DNA of 64,000 bases from Mesorhizobium australicum WSM2073 (lineage in GTDB: Bacteria > Pseudomonadota > Alphaproteobacteria > Rhizobiales > Rhizobiaceae). The stretch spans positions 1,364,001 through 1,428,000 of the forward strand of contig NC_019973.1 in assembly GCF_000230995.2 (NCBI RefSeq), given 5' to 3'. Positions 49,015-57,670 of this stretch are shown here, piece after piece. The stretch's first letter is position 1, and each line of letters begins with the position of its first letter. The translations under genes were made by a program, and so were the position numbers. The notes beneath the pieces are model-generated. The model saw only the letters and a list, made by a program, of their open reading frames with translations, ran no database searches and was not told the DNA's origin.

Positions 49015-49401
49015 TCAATCTTCGTCGCGCAATCGGTCGGTCTGGCGACGCTCTTTTTTGGTCGGGCGGCCGCTGCCTGCCTCGCGCAGCGCCGCGATAG
49101 CGTCGGGCGGGGCGTCGCCCTTTGGTGCGGGCGGAGGCGACATGTCTTGATAAAGAGTGCGGGCTTCCTCGGACGGGCCGCGCCGCGCGCCAGCGCCGAG
49201 CACCTTCCAGACGAAGATACGCCGGTCGAGCGTGATGGTCAGCACGTCGCCTGGCTTGACCAGATCGGAGGCCTGCGCCGCTTTGTCGCGATTGATGCGC
49301 ACGCGGCCGGCGACCACCAATTTGGCCGCCAGCGAGCGCGATTTCACCGCGCGCGAGAAGAACAGCCATTTGTCGATGCGCTGACGGCCTTCAGCAACCA
49401 T
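49015..49401 (-). CDS. S4-domain RNA-binding protein (Hsp15-like)
   Basis: A 128-residue protein. The S4 fold RQRIDKWLFFSRAVKSRSLAAKLVVAGRVRINRDKAAQASDLVKPGDVLTITL occupies residues 6-60, as in Hsp15/HslR, which recycles stalled 50S subunits with attached peptidyl-tRNA. A basic C-terminal tail follows (RPTKKERRQTDRLRDED). It starts 10 bases after the helicase stop, so they are co-transcribed. Confidence 0.9.
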   Translation of the reverse strand: MVAEGRQRIDKWLFFSRAVKSRSLAAKLVVAGRVRINRDKAAQASDLVKPGDVLTITLDRRIFVWKVLGAGARRGPSEEARTLYQDMSPPPAPKGDAPPDAIAALREAGSGRPTKKERRQTDRLRDED

Positions 49402-49411
49402 CGAAGCGAGT

Positions 49412-52400
49412 TTACTTCTTCAATTGGTCGCGCAAGGCGGCGAGCTTGGCGAAGGGTGAGTCCGGATCGAAACGCACCGGGCGCTCCTCGCGCGGCTTGG
49501 GCTGGAAAGCGGGCTTTCCGCCGCGATCGGCACCCTTGCCTTCCGGCCTGCCGCCCTTCCAGTCTGGCCGGCCTTCGCGGCGCTCGGGACGCTCGCCCTG
49601 CGGGCGGCCGTCGCGGCGCTCAGCACCCTCAGCTTGCGGCTTGGGCTTGAACTTCGAGCGGTCGAAGCGCGGCTTTCCGGCGCCGTCGCGGCGTCCTTCG
49701 TGTGTGGGACGGTCCGCGGGCGCGGCTGTTGCTTGTTCACCGCCGGCCGGCGCGTTGCTTCGGCCGCGCGCCTGTCCGTTTTGCGGCCGGTTGTTGCGGC
49801 CGTCGCGATGACGCGGACGCTGGTCGAAGCGACCTTGGCGCCACAGCAGGATCGGCTTTGGCGCTTCGGCTTCCGGCACGGGTTCGCCGGCGGCTTCCGC
49901 CACTGCAGCCGGTTCGGCGGCTTCAGTCGACGCGGAGGCTTCGACGGCGGGCTCCGCCGCTGCGGTTTCCTCGGTGGGCTCGGCAGTTTCAGGTTCGGCC
50001 CGCGGCTCAACCGGCGCCGGCTCGGCGGCTTCAACAGCGGCTTCGGCTACAGGTTCCTCCGCAACTTCAGCGGTGGCTTCCGCCTGCTCTTGCGCGACAG
50101 CTTCCACCGGCGCGTCGGCGGCGACTTCGGCTGGAACCTCCGTCTCCACGTCGGTTGCCGCATCCGGCACCAGTTCAACTCCCTCGGCGGCCGCCTCTTC
50201 CGCCGCCTTGGCTTGTTCCGCGCGGGCTGCTTCTTCGGCTGCCTGCCTGGCCGCGGCGGCTTCCCGCGCGGCATTGTCCTGCGCTTCCAGCCGTGCCTTG
50301 ACTTCCGCGGCCGGCTTCGGCTCGGCGCGATAGCCAAGACCCTTGAGGATCTCTTCCATGTCGTCGGCGGTGGCGCCAAGGATCGACATCATCGGCGGCG
50401 TCACCATGAAGGACTGGCCGTCATAGGCGCCGTCCGGACGCTGGCCAAGGCCGGGCTTCCAGTTGGTCGCCGGGCGGATCAGGTCGGCCAGCCGCTCCAG
50501 AATGTCGATGCGCACGGCGCGGCGGCCGAGATTGCGGTAGCCAGCGAGCTTGTAGAAGGCCTTGTCGAAGGCCGGGTCGATGACAACAGAGGTGCGGCCC
50601 GAGGCCAGCGCGTGGACGACGTCGCCGAAGCCTGGCTTGTCCTTGCCGTCGTTCTTCAACGCCCACAGCAGCGTCACCAGCCCGGCGGGTGCCGGCTTGA
50701 TCAGCGCGGGCACGAACACGTGGTAGGCGCCGAAGCGGACGCCAAGCCGGCGCAGCGCCGCGCGGCCTTCCTGGTCCAAGGATTTCATCTCTTCGGCGAT
50801 GTCACGACGGTTGATGAGGCCGAAATTCTCGACCAGCTGGAAAGCGATGCCACGGCCGATGCCGGAAATCTGCTCGGCGTTCTTCAGATCGACCAGCGGC
50901 TTCAACAACGACTCGATCTGGAAATTGACGAAGCGTTCGGCGCGCGCCGCGACCTTGTCGCGCGCCGGGCCCGTCAGCTGTTCGTCAGTCAGCAACACCA
51001 GGCGCGGCTTCAGCGCGTCTTCGCCCGAGACCAGCGTGCCTATCGGCGCGCCGATCCAGCGCAGCGTGCCGTCCGAACCGAGCGCGAGATCGCCATTGGC
51101 GCAGGCGCCGAAGCGCTCCGCGCGTGCCTCGAACTCGGCGGCAAGCGCCTTTTGCGCGGCAGTGCGCACGGCCTTGGCGTCTTCGCCGCCGGCGGTCTGG
51201 TCGGCGGTGAAGCGGAACCCTTGCAACTCGCCGACATGATGGCCTTCGACAAGGACGGTTCCGGTAGGACTGATTTCGGCTTCAGGCATGGTATTTTCTC
51301 TAAGGCGCCGCATGAGGACGGAAGTCCTGCGGTCTACGAAGCGTTTCGTCAACCGCTCATGCAGCGCATCCGACAATCTGTCTTCGATTTCGCGCGTCTT
51401 TTCCTGCCAGTGTGCCTGATCGGCCAGCCAGCCGGGCCGGTTCGACACGAATGTCCAGGTGCGGATCTGGGCGATGCGGTGCGACAGCGTGTCGATGTCG
51501 CCCTCGGTGGTGTCGGCGCGGCGCACCTGTTCGGCCATGTAGTTCTCGTCGACATGGCCCTGCCGGGCGAGGTCCATGTAGATCGAGGCGATGAGGTCGG
51601 CATGCTGGGCAGGCGCGATCTTGCGATAGTCGGGCAGGGCGCAGGCTTCCCACAGCAGCGCCACGCGCTTGGCGTTGGTGGCGAGCGCGCGGATGTCTTC
51701 GTCGCGGGAGAGATGTTCGAGCGCTTGCGCATCGACGGCCGGCAGCGCGCGTGTCAGGCCCTCGACCGGAGCGTTGGTTTCGATCGAGCGCTTCAGCGCA
51801 TCGAGGCTGGCGAAATCGAATTGGGCGGTGCGCCACTGCAGCACCTTCACTGGGTCGAAGTCATGGCCCTCTATCTTCTGGACCAGGTCCTCGTCCAGCG
51901 GATCGACCTGGCCGGTGACGCCGAACGTGCCATCGCGCAGATGCCGGCCGGCGCGGCCGGCGATCTGGCCGAGTTCGGCCGCCGTCAGATTGCGGTACTG
52001 GTAGCCGTCGAACTTGCGGTTCTGGGCGAAGGCGACATGGTCGAGGTCGAGGTTGAGGCCCATGCCAATCGCATCGGTGGCAATGAGATAGTCGACATCG
52101 CCCGATTGGAACAGCGCCACCTGAGCATTGCGGGTGCGGGGCGACAGCGCCCCGAGCACGACGGCCGCACCACCCTGCTGGCGGCGGATGAGTTCGGCGA
52201 TGGCATAGACCTCGTCGGCGGAGAAGGCAACGATCGCGGTGCGCCTGGGCAAGCGGGTCAGTTTCTTGGAGCCGGCATAGGCCAGATGCGACAGCCGCGG
52301 CCGCGTCACTACCGAGACGCCTTTCAGCAAGCGCTGCAGGATACCGTGCATGGTGGCGGCACCAAGCAGCAGCGTCTCCTGACGGCCGCGCAGATGCAGG

Positions 52401-52768
52401 ATGCGATCGGTGAAGATATGGCCGCGTTCGAGGTCGCCGGCCAGTTGCACCTCGTCGATGGCAACAAAGGCGGCGTCGGTTTCACGCGGCATGGCTTCGA
52501 CGGTGCAGACCGAATATCTGGCGCCCGGCGGCTGGATCTTCTCCTCGCCGGTGATCAGCGCCACTTTGTTGGCACCGACCTTTTCGCAGACGCGCGTGTA
52601 GACCTCGCGGGCCAGCAGCCTCAGCGGCAGGCCGATGATACCGGTTTCGTGCGCCACCATGCGCTCGATGGCGAGATGGGTCTTGCCGGTATTGGTCGGC
52701 CCAAGCACGGCGGTCACGTCGCGGCCCGACAGGATCAGCGGCTCGGTGTGTTTCGGCTGGATGTTCAT
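49412..52768 (-). CDS. Suv3-like DExH RNA/DNA helicase with long low-complexity tail
   Basis: A 1118-residue protein. The N-terminal motor has motif I GPTNTGKTHLAIERM, a DExH-like IDEVQLAGD and motif VI QIAGRAGRH. A Suv3 C-terminal-like region follows (residues about 350-800). Residues about 830-1000 are Ala/Glu/Val-rich and acidic; the last 110 are Arg/Gly/Lys-rich. Homologues include mitochondrial Suv3, a degradosome helicase. Here the basic tail probably binds RNA. It is first gene of an operon with the S4 protein, suggesting a role in RNA or ribosome quality control. The start is at the ATG before NIQPKH. Confidence 0.88.
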   Translation of the reverse strand: MNIQPKHTEPLILSGRDVTAVLGPTNTGKTHLAIERMVAHETGIIGLPLRLLAREVYTRVCEKVGANKVALITGEEKIQPPGARYSVCTVEAMPRETDAAFVAIDEVQLAGDLERGHIFTDRILHLRGRQETLLLGAATMHGILQRLLKGVSVVTRPRLSHLAYAGSKKLTRLPRRTAIVAFSADEVYAIAELIRRQQGGAAVVLGALSPRTRNAQVALFQSGDVDYLIATDAIGMGLNLDLDHVAFAQNRKFDGYQYRNLTAAELGQIAGRAGRHLRDGTFGVTGQVDPLDEDLVQKIEGHDFDPVKVLQWRTAQFDFASLDALKRSIETNAPVEGLTRALPAVDAQALEHLSRDEDIRALATNAKRVALLWEACALPDYRKIAPAQHADLIASIYMDLARQGHVDENYMAEQVRRADTTEGDIDTLSHRIAQIRTWTFVSNRPGWLADQAHWQEKTREIEDRLSDALHERLTKRFVDRRTSVLMRRLRENTMPEAEISPTGTVLVEGHHVGELQGFRFTADQTAGGEDAKAVRTAAQKALAAEFEARAERFGACANGDLALGSDGTLRWIGAPIGTLVSGEDALKPRLVLLTDEQLTGPARDKVAARAERFVNFQIESLLKPLVDLKNAEQISGIGRGIAFQLVENFGLINRRDIAEEMKSLDQEGRAALRRLGVRFGAYHVFVPALIKPAPAGLVTLLWALKNDGKDKPGFGDVVHALASGRTSVVIDPAFDKAFYKLAGYRNLGRRAVRIDILERLADLIRPATNWKPGLGQRPDGAYDGQSFMVTPPMMSILGATADDMEEILKGLGYRAEPKPAAEVKARLEAQDNAAREAAAARQAAEEAARAEQAKAAEEAAAEGVELVPDAATDVETEVPAEVAADAPVEAVAQEQAEATAEVAEEPVAEAAVEAAEPAPVEPRAEPETAEPTEETAAAEPAVEASASTEAAEPAAVAEAAGEPVPEAEAPKPILLWRQGRFDQRPRHRDGRNNRPQNGQARGRSNAPAGGEQATAAPADRPTHEGRRDGAGKPRFDRSKFKPKPQAEGAERRDGRPQGERPERREGRPDWKGGRPEGKGADRGGKPAFQPKPREERPVRFDPDSPFAKLAALRDQLKK

Positions 52769-53498
52769 CGGCTCGGAAATAAGGCTTTCTGGCCTCTCGT
52801 GGTCGGGAGCGTGCCAGGACGGCGCGTATGACAGCCGACACATAGGGATTTCGGGCGCGAAGCGAAAGCAGAATGTTCCGGCAGGGTTCCGGAGACGCCC
52901 GCCTCACTCCGCAAATCAGCCCCTGCTTAACAGTTGGAACGAGTCTGGAACGAATCAGCGACGAATCGGCGACTCCGTAAGATTCAGCTTTTGTTCACGG
53001 CTAGATATGGATTTCGTGACCACGAGTCTCACCACATGCTGAATCACCGAACTGGCCCGTTTTATGCTGGGCGGGTCCTGCCGTTAACTTTCGCCGGGAA
53101 CGATGAGGGCGATTCGGTGCGCGCCCGTTAAACTTATGAAACTGTTAATCTTTCTAAACTCGACGTTAAAGAATAGCAGCTTATCCCAGCCATTAATCTT
53201 AACATTGGGCTCAAAGCCGGAACGAATCGGCGACAAAGCAGCGCCGGCCGTATTTTCTCTTTTTGTTCCCTCAATATCTTGTCTTGTGAACAGCTTATCC
53301 ACCGAGAATCCACAGGCTTAATCACAGGGTTCGCGCAGACGCGCCTACCGGCATTAACCTTTGCGTGCCGGATTGGGGCATTGCGTCACAGCGGCGTCTT
53401 CCAAGAGTCAGGCGCCATTTGGAAGCGGACCGATTTTCCGGTCCGCTTATCGCAGGGCACGCATGGATCCGCAGCGTTGGACTGCGCGAGCAGACGTC
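52769..53498. other. 730-base non-coding island with a dense cluster of GANTC sites
   Basis: No convincing gene. Bases 52941-53409 contain eleven GANTC sites (CcrM methylation targets), five of them in the first 45 bases. There is a tandem (GGAACGAATCAGCGAC then CGAATCGGCGAC) repeated at 53219. DnaA-box-like nonamers are TTATCCACC (53295-53303), GAATCCACA (53306-53314) and TTATCCCAG (53181-53189). Several TTAA motifs lie in AT-rich DNA. It probably contains the helicase promoter; see findings for other interpretations. Confidence 0.6.
53423..53448 (-). terminator. Hairpin after phbB
   Basis: 10-bp stem AAGCGGACCG/CGGTCCGCTT around ATTTTC lies about 50 bases past the phbB stop. It lacks a T run on the minus strand, so termination strength is uncertain. 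Confidence 0.6.
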
Positions 53499-54224
53499 TC
53501 AGACGAAGTATTGGCCGCCATTGGCGGTGAGGGTCGAGCCGGTGATGAAGCCGGCATCTTGCGAAGCGAGGAAGACCACGCAGCGCGCGATCTCTTCCGG
53601 TTCGCCAAGGCGGCCGACCGGAATTTGCGGGATGATGCGCTCGTTGAGCACCTTTTCGTCGATTGCCTTGACCATCTCGGTGGCGATGTAGCCAGGGCAG
53701 ATGACGTTGACGGTGATGCCCGCGCGGGCACCTTCCTGGGCGAGCGCCTTCGAGAAGCCGATGTCGCCGGCCTTGGCGGCGGAGTAATTGACCTGACCGG
53801 CCTGGCCCTTCTGGCCGTTGATCGAGGAGATGGTGATGACGCGGCCGAACTTGCGGTCGCGCATGCCGCCCCACAACGGATGGGTCATATTGAAGACACC
53901 GGACAGATTGGTATCGATCACCTCTTTCCACTGCTCGCGGGTGATCTTGTGGAACATGGCGTCGCGGGTGATGCCGGCATTGTTGACCAGCACCGAGACA
54001 GGGCCGAGGTCGGCCTCGACTTGTTTGATACCGGCCGCGCAAGCGTCATAGTCGGCGACCGACCATTTGTAGACCGGAATGCCGGTCTGCGCCTTGAACT
54101 TCGCCGCCGCCTCGTCGTTGCCGGCGTAGTTCGCGGCAACCGAATAGCCGGCGTTCTTCAAAGCGATCGAGATCGCCGCGCCGATGCCACGCGATCCACC
54201 CGTGACGATTGCAACCTTGGTCAT
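53499..54224 (-). CDS. phbB: Acetoacetyl-CoA reductase
   Basis: The 241-residue short-chain dehydrogenase has the NADP motif VTGGSRGIGAAI, NNAG, catalytic Ser134, Tyr147 and Lys151 (SSINGQKGQAGQVNYSAAK), and the PhaB-type ending GSTLTANGGQYFV. It reduces acetoacetyl-CoA to (R)-3-hydroxybutyryl-CoA for polyhydroxybutyrate. It sits 107 bases downstream of phbA, separated by a GC hairpin. Confidence 0.95.
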   Translation of the reverse strand: MTKVAIVTGGSRGIGAAISIALKNAGYSVAANYAGNDEAAAKFKAQTGIPVYKWSVADYDACAAGIKQVEADLGPVSVLVNNAGITRDAMFHKITREQWKEVIDTNLSGVFNMTHPLWGGMRDRKFGRVITISSINGQKGQAGQVNYSAAKAGDIGFSKALAQEGARAGITVNVICPGYIATEMVKAIDEKVLNERIIPQIPVGRLGEPEEIARCVVFLASQDAGFITGSTLTANGGQYFV

Positions 54225-54300
54225 GCATTTCCCCTTTTTGAAATTGCCCTGTTGTCGGGCTTGGCAGGCACTGGATTTGCTACAGGCACCACATGTGAAA

Positions 54301-54320
54301 CGGGCGGCTTGCGCCGCCCG
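54301..54320 (-). promoter_or_regulatory. Intercistronic hairpin between phbA and phbB
   Basis: Perfect stem CGGGCGGC/GCCGCCCG around TTGC. There is no T run, so it is more likely an mRNA stabiliser or weak attenuator than a terminator. Confidence 0.6.
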
Positions 54321-54331
54321 TCCAAAGTCTA

Positions 54332-55510
54332 TCAGAAAGCCTCCACGCACATGGCGACGCCCATGCCGCCGCCGATGCATAGGGTGGCCAGTCCCTTCTT
54401 GGCGCCGCGCCGGCGCATTTCGAAGACCAGCGTGTTGAAGATGCGGGCGCCCGAGGCGCCGATCGGGTGGCCGATGGCGATGGCGCCGCCATTGACATTG
54501 ACGATCGAGGGATCCCAGCCCATGTCCTTGTTGACGGCGCAGGCCTGTGCGGCGAACGCCTCATTGGCCTCGACAAGGTCGAGATCCCCTGCCGACCAAC
54601 CGGCCCGTTCCAAGGCCTTGCGTGAAGCGGGAATGGGTCCGGTGCCCATGATCGCCGGATCGACGCCGGCGGTCGCCCAGGAGGCGATGCGCGCCAGCGG
54701 GGTGATGCCACGCCTTGCGGCTTCCGCTTCGCTCATCAGCAGCGCGCCGGCGGCACCATCATTGATGCCGGAGGCATTGGCGGCGGTCACCGTGCCATCC
54801 TTGTCGAAGGCCGGCTTCAGCTTGGTCATGGCATCGATCGTGGCGCCGTGGCGGATGTATTCGTCCTGATCGACAACCGTATCGCCCTTCTTGCCCTTGA
54901 TGGTGAAGGCGACGATCTCGTCCTTGAACTTGCCCGCCTTCTGCGCGGCCTCGGCCTTGTTCTGGGAAGCCAGTGCGAACTGGTCCTGGTCGTCGCGGGT
55001 GATCTGGAACTGGCGGGCGACGTTCTCGGCGGTGTTGCCCATGTGGTAGCCATTGAAGGCGTCCCACAGCCCGTCCTTGATCATGGTGTCGATCATCTTG
55101 TAGTCGCCCATCTTGACGCCGGCGCGCAGGTGCTCGGCGTGCGGCGACAGCGACATCGATTCCTGGCCGCCGGCAATGATTACCTTGGCGTCGCCGGTGG
55201 CGATCTGCTGCATGCCGAGCGCGATGGCGCGCAGGCCCGAACCGCAAACCTGGTTGAGGCCCCAGGCGGTGGTCTCCTTGGGCAGTCCGGCAAGGATCGA
55301 GGCCTGGCGGGCCGGGTTCTGGCCTTGCGCCGCGGTCAGCACCTGGCCGAGGATGACCTCGTCGATCTCGGCCGGTTCGACCCCGGCACGCGCCAAAAGT
55401 TCCTGCACGACGACGGCGCCGAGCTCATGCGCGGGCGTGGCGGCGAAGGCGCCGTTGAAGGAGCCTACAGCCGTGCGCGCGGCGCTGGCAATGACAATGG
55501 AAGCGGACAT
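54332..55510 (-). CDS. phbA: Acetyl-CoA acetyltransferase (beta-ketothiolase)
   Basis: The 392-residue thiolase has nucleophile Cys89 in [21 protein letters not shown], His348 in [16 protein letters not shown] and Cys378 in CIGGGMG. It condenses two acetyl-CoA into acetoacetyl-CoA, the first step of polyhydroxybutyrate synthesis. Divergent from the regulator gene phaR. Confidence 0.97.
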   Translation of the reverse strand: MSASIVIASAARTAVGSFNGAFAATPAHELGAVVVQELLARAGVEPAEIDEVILGQVLTAAQGQNPARQASILAGLPKETTAWGLNQVCGSGLRAIALGMQQIATGDAKVIIAGGQESMSLSPHAEHLRAGVKMGDYKMIDTMIKDGLWDAFNGYHMGNTAENVARQFQITRDDQDQFALASQNKAEAAQKAGKFKDEIVAFTIKGKKGDTVVDQDEYIRHGATIDAMTKLKPAFDKDGTVTAANASGINDGAAGALLMSEAEAARRGITPLARIASWATAGVDPAIMGTGPIPASRKALERAGWSAGDLDLVEANEAFAAQACAVNKDMGWDPSIVNVNGGAIAIGHPIGASGARIFNTLVFEMRRRGAKKGLATLCIGGGMGVAMCVEAF

Positions 55511-55650
55511 TTTCTTCTCCAGACTTCAAGGGTGTTGTTGTGCCGTTGAGGACTTTTTTGCCCTTTCCCACCCCCAAGTCAAACCGGAAATCGGCATGGC
55601 GCCGATGCGCCGCAAGCGGGCCGCGCATCGTGGTGTCGGCGGTCCGGTCG

Positions 55651-55682
55651 CTGCCGCGCAGCATATTTTGCCTGCTATGCAG
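55651..55682. promoter_or_regulatory. Two PhaR-type operators in the phbA-phaR intergenic region
   Basis: CTGC-CGC-GCAG (55651-55661) and CTGC-TAT-GCAG (55672-55682) both match the PhaR operator consensus CTGC-N3-GCAG known from Paracoccus and Rhodobacter. Their centres are 21 bases apart, about two helical turns, which would put two PhaR molecules on the same face. A reversed GCAG-N8-CTGC follows near 55697-55712. Confidence 0.78.
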
Positions 55683-55805
55683 CATTATATGATCCCGCAG
55701 TGCACAAACTGCTTGGAATTGTAGGGCTTTTGCGCATATCCTCAAAAAGGGCGCAATCGTTACCGGCTGCTTACTCAGGCGTGCCGGGATCCGGGGAGGA
55801 TGCAG

Positions 55806-56414
55806 ATGGCCGCAAAAGACGACCCTATCATTATCAAGAAATACGCCAATCGCCGCCTCTATAATACGGGGACGAGTACGTATGTGACGCTCGAGGATCT
55901 GGCCGAGATGGTCAAGAAGGGCGAGGAGTTCACCGTCCAGGACGCCAAGACCGGCGACGACATCACGCATCCGGTGCTGACCCAGATCATCTTCGAGCTG
56001 GAGAACAAGGACGGGCAGAACATGCTGCCGATCCCGTTCCTGCGCCAGCTGATCGCCTTCTACGGCGACCAGATGCAGATGATCGTGCCGAGTTTCCTCG
56101 AGCAATCGATGATCGCCTTCTCCAAGGAACAAGAGCGGTTCCGCGAGCAGATGAAGGGCGCCATCGGCAAGTCGCCACTGGACGTGATGAAGATGGCGAC
56201 GCCGATCAAGGCGCTGGAAGAACAGACGCGCCGAAACATGGAAATGTTCCAGAACGCGATGCGGCTGTTCACGCCTTTTCCGCCCGCCGGCTCGGCACCG
56301 GCAGCGGCCCCCGCCGAGCCGGCCAGGAAGGAAGCGCCGGAGAAGTCCGACGATCTGCAGCAGTTGAAGGACCAGATCGCGGCCATGCAGCGCAAGCTCG
56401 ATACGATGTCGTGA
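55806..56414 (+). CDS. phaR: Polyhydroxyalkanoate synthesis repressor PhaR
   Basis: A 202-residue protein. The N-terminal PHB/PHA accumulation regulator DNA-binding domain, IIIKKYANRRLYNTGTSTYVTLEDLAEMVKKGEEFTVQDAKTG, is followed by THPVLTQIIFELE, the PHB-binding domain. PhaR represses phasin and its own gene until polymer granules titrate it away. I choose the second ATG because GGAGGA sits at the right distance from it. Two matching operators lie in the shared upstream region. Confidence 0.95.
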   Translation: MAAKDDPIIIKKYANRRLYNTGTSTYVTLEDLAEMVKKGEEFTVQDAKTGDDITHPVLTQIIFELENKDGQNMLPIPFLRQLIAFYGDQMQMIVPSFLEQSMIAFSKEQERFREQMKGAIGKSPLDVMKMATPIKALEEQTRRNMEMFQNAMRLFTPFPPAGSAPAAAPAEPARKEAPEKSDDLQQLKDQIAAMQRKLDTMS

Positions 56415-56429
56415 GCGCATAGCGCTCAC
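56411..56429. terminator. Hairpin at the phaR stop
   Basis: Stem GTGAGCGC/GCGCTCAC around ATA overlaps the phaR stop codon, between convergent genes. Confidence 0.55.
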
Positions 56430-56434
56430 GCGAT

Positions 56435-57577
56435 TTACGGCAGCAATCCCTCATAGCGGCCGCGCGGCCGGATGATGCTGCCGGTCACGATCTGTTCGAC
56501 CAGATGTGCCGCCCAGCCGACGCTGCGTCCAAGCGCGAAGAGGTGGAACGGTGCATCGCGCGGCAAGCCAAGGCTGCGCGCCAGCACGGCCAGGGCAAAA
56601 TCGATATTCGGTTGGGCGCCGGTCGCCGCCATGGCGGCGGTTTCCAGCGACCGCAATGTTTCATCGGTGTTGTCGAAGGCCGCCAGAAGCGCCGTGGCCC
56701 GGGGATCGCCCTCGGGATAGAGCTGGTGGCCGAATCCCGGCAGTGGCCGGTCGTGGCCAAGCCAGTGCCGGATCGCGGCATCGGCACCATGCCGTCCCGC
56801 GTCTTCGGCGAGTTGCATCACGGCTTCGCCGGCGCCGCCGTGGCGGGGACCTGACAGTGTCGTCAGGCCGGCCAGCAGACAAGCGGCGGGCGAGGCTCCG
56901 GTCGAGGCGGCGACGCGGGCCGCGAAGGTCGACGCGTTGAGTTCGTGATCGGCAAGCAGCACAAGCGCACGCCGGATCGCATCCGCGCCTTCATCGTCCA
57001 CCGACCAGCCCCGCGCCAATCGCTGGTGCACCGGTTCCGGCCCCGCCTCGGCACCGAGGGCGCTGGCCAGCACGCCGATCGCGTGTGCGGCATCAGTGCA
57101 CAGCGAGGCACCATTTCGTCCAAGCGAGGGCCGCGCCTGGCCGGCAAGCAAAGCGAGTTGCACGAACGCCTGGGCGCGGCCGGTCGGACGCGGCGCATCT
57201 GGAGGCGATGCTTCGAAATGGACCGGGCCGGGCAGAGCCCAGAGCAGTCCAGCGGTTTCTTCCAGCGTGGCATGGTCGGACAGCGCAACGGCATTCCGGC
57301 CCCGATAGATGAGGTTGCCGTGCCAGACGGTCGAAATCGCGGTGACGAGCGACGGCTCGCCCCAGGCGATCGCGCTTTCGGCGATGGCCGAGGGGCTGCG
57401 CCCGCGCGCCCTTCGCGTTGCCAGCGCCGCGATGTCGTCGGCGCGGTACTGGCTGCGGCGCGGATCGGCCCGATCCGGGCGCATGCCGATGCGGCCGCGG
57501 CTGACATAGGCATAGAGCGTCTGCGGCCTCACCCGGAGCCTTTCCAGCGCCTCTTCCCGCGACAACCATTCGGACAT
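56435..57577 (-). CDS. Citrate synthase family protein with N-terminal helix-turn-helix
   Basis: The 380-residue protein has a MerR-like DNA-binding start (WLSREEALERLRVRPQTLYAYVSRGRIGMRPD, then SQYRADDIAALATRRARGR). A citrate synthase fold follows, with LSGPRHGGAG (His), GFGHQLYPEGDPRA (His) and NIDFALAVL (Asp), so the catalytic triad is kept. These fused proteins occur in rhizobia paired with a second citrate-synthase-like gene; their product (citrate or methylcitrate) is not known to me. The paired divergent gene here is interrupted. Confidence 0.85.
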   Translation of the reverse strand: MSEWLSREEALERLRVRPQTLYAYVSRGRIGMRPDRADPRRSQYRADDIAALATRRARGRSPSAIAESAIAWGEPSLVTAISTVWHGNLIYRGRNAVALSDHATLEETAGLLWALPGPVHFEASPPDAPRPTGRAQAFVQLALLAGQARPSLGRNGASLCTDAAHAIGVLASALGAEAGPEPVHQRLARGWSVDDEGADAIRRALVLLADHELNASTFAARVAASTGASPAACLLAGLTTLSGPRHGGAGEAVMQLAEDAGRHGADAAIRHWLGHDRPLPGFGHQLYPEGDPRATALLAAFDNTDETLRSLETAAMAATGAQPNIDFALAVLARSLGLPRDAPFHLFALGRSVGWAAHLVEQIVTGSIIRPRGRYEGLLP

Positions 57578-57670
57578 ATCGAGCTCGGATATTGATTCTA
57601 TTGATCAAGATTGATGCTTGTGGCGCCCATCCTTATCTCCCACCCGGAAAAGCTCCAAGGAGATAAGGCC

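Noticed and set aside
53084..53302. A 72-codon frame in the non-coding island
   Set aside because: No ribosome binding site or recognisable motif; composition follows the AT-rich DNA.
52941..53409. Chromosomal replication origin (oriC)
   Set aside because: GANTC sites and DnaA-box-like sequences are suggestive, but no perfect TTATCCACA is present and the conserved hemE/maf/aroE neighbourhood of rhizobial oriC is missing. Kept only as a finding with alternatives.
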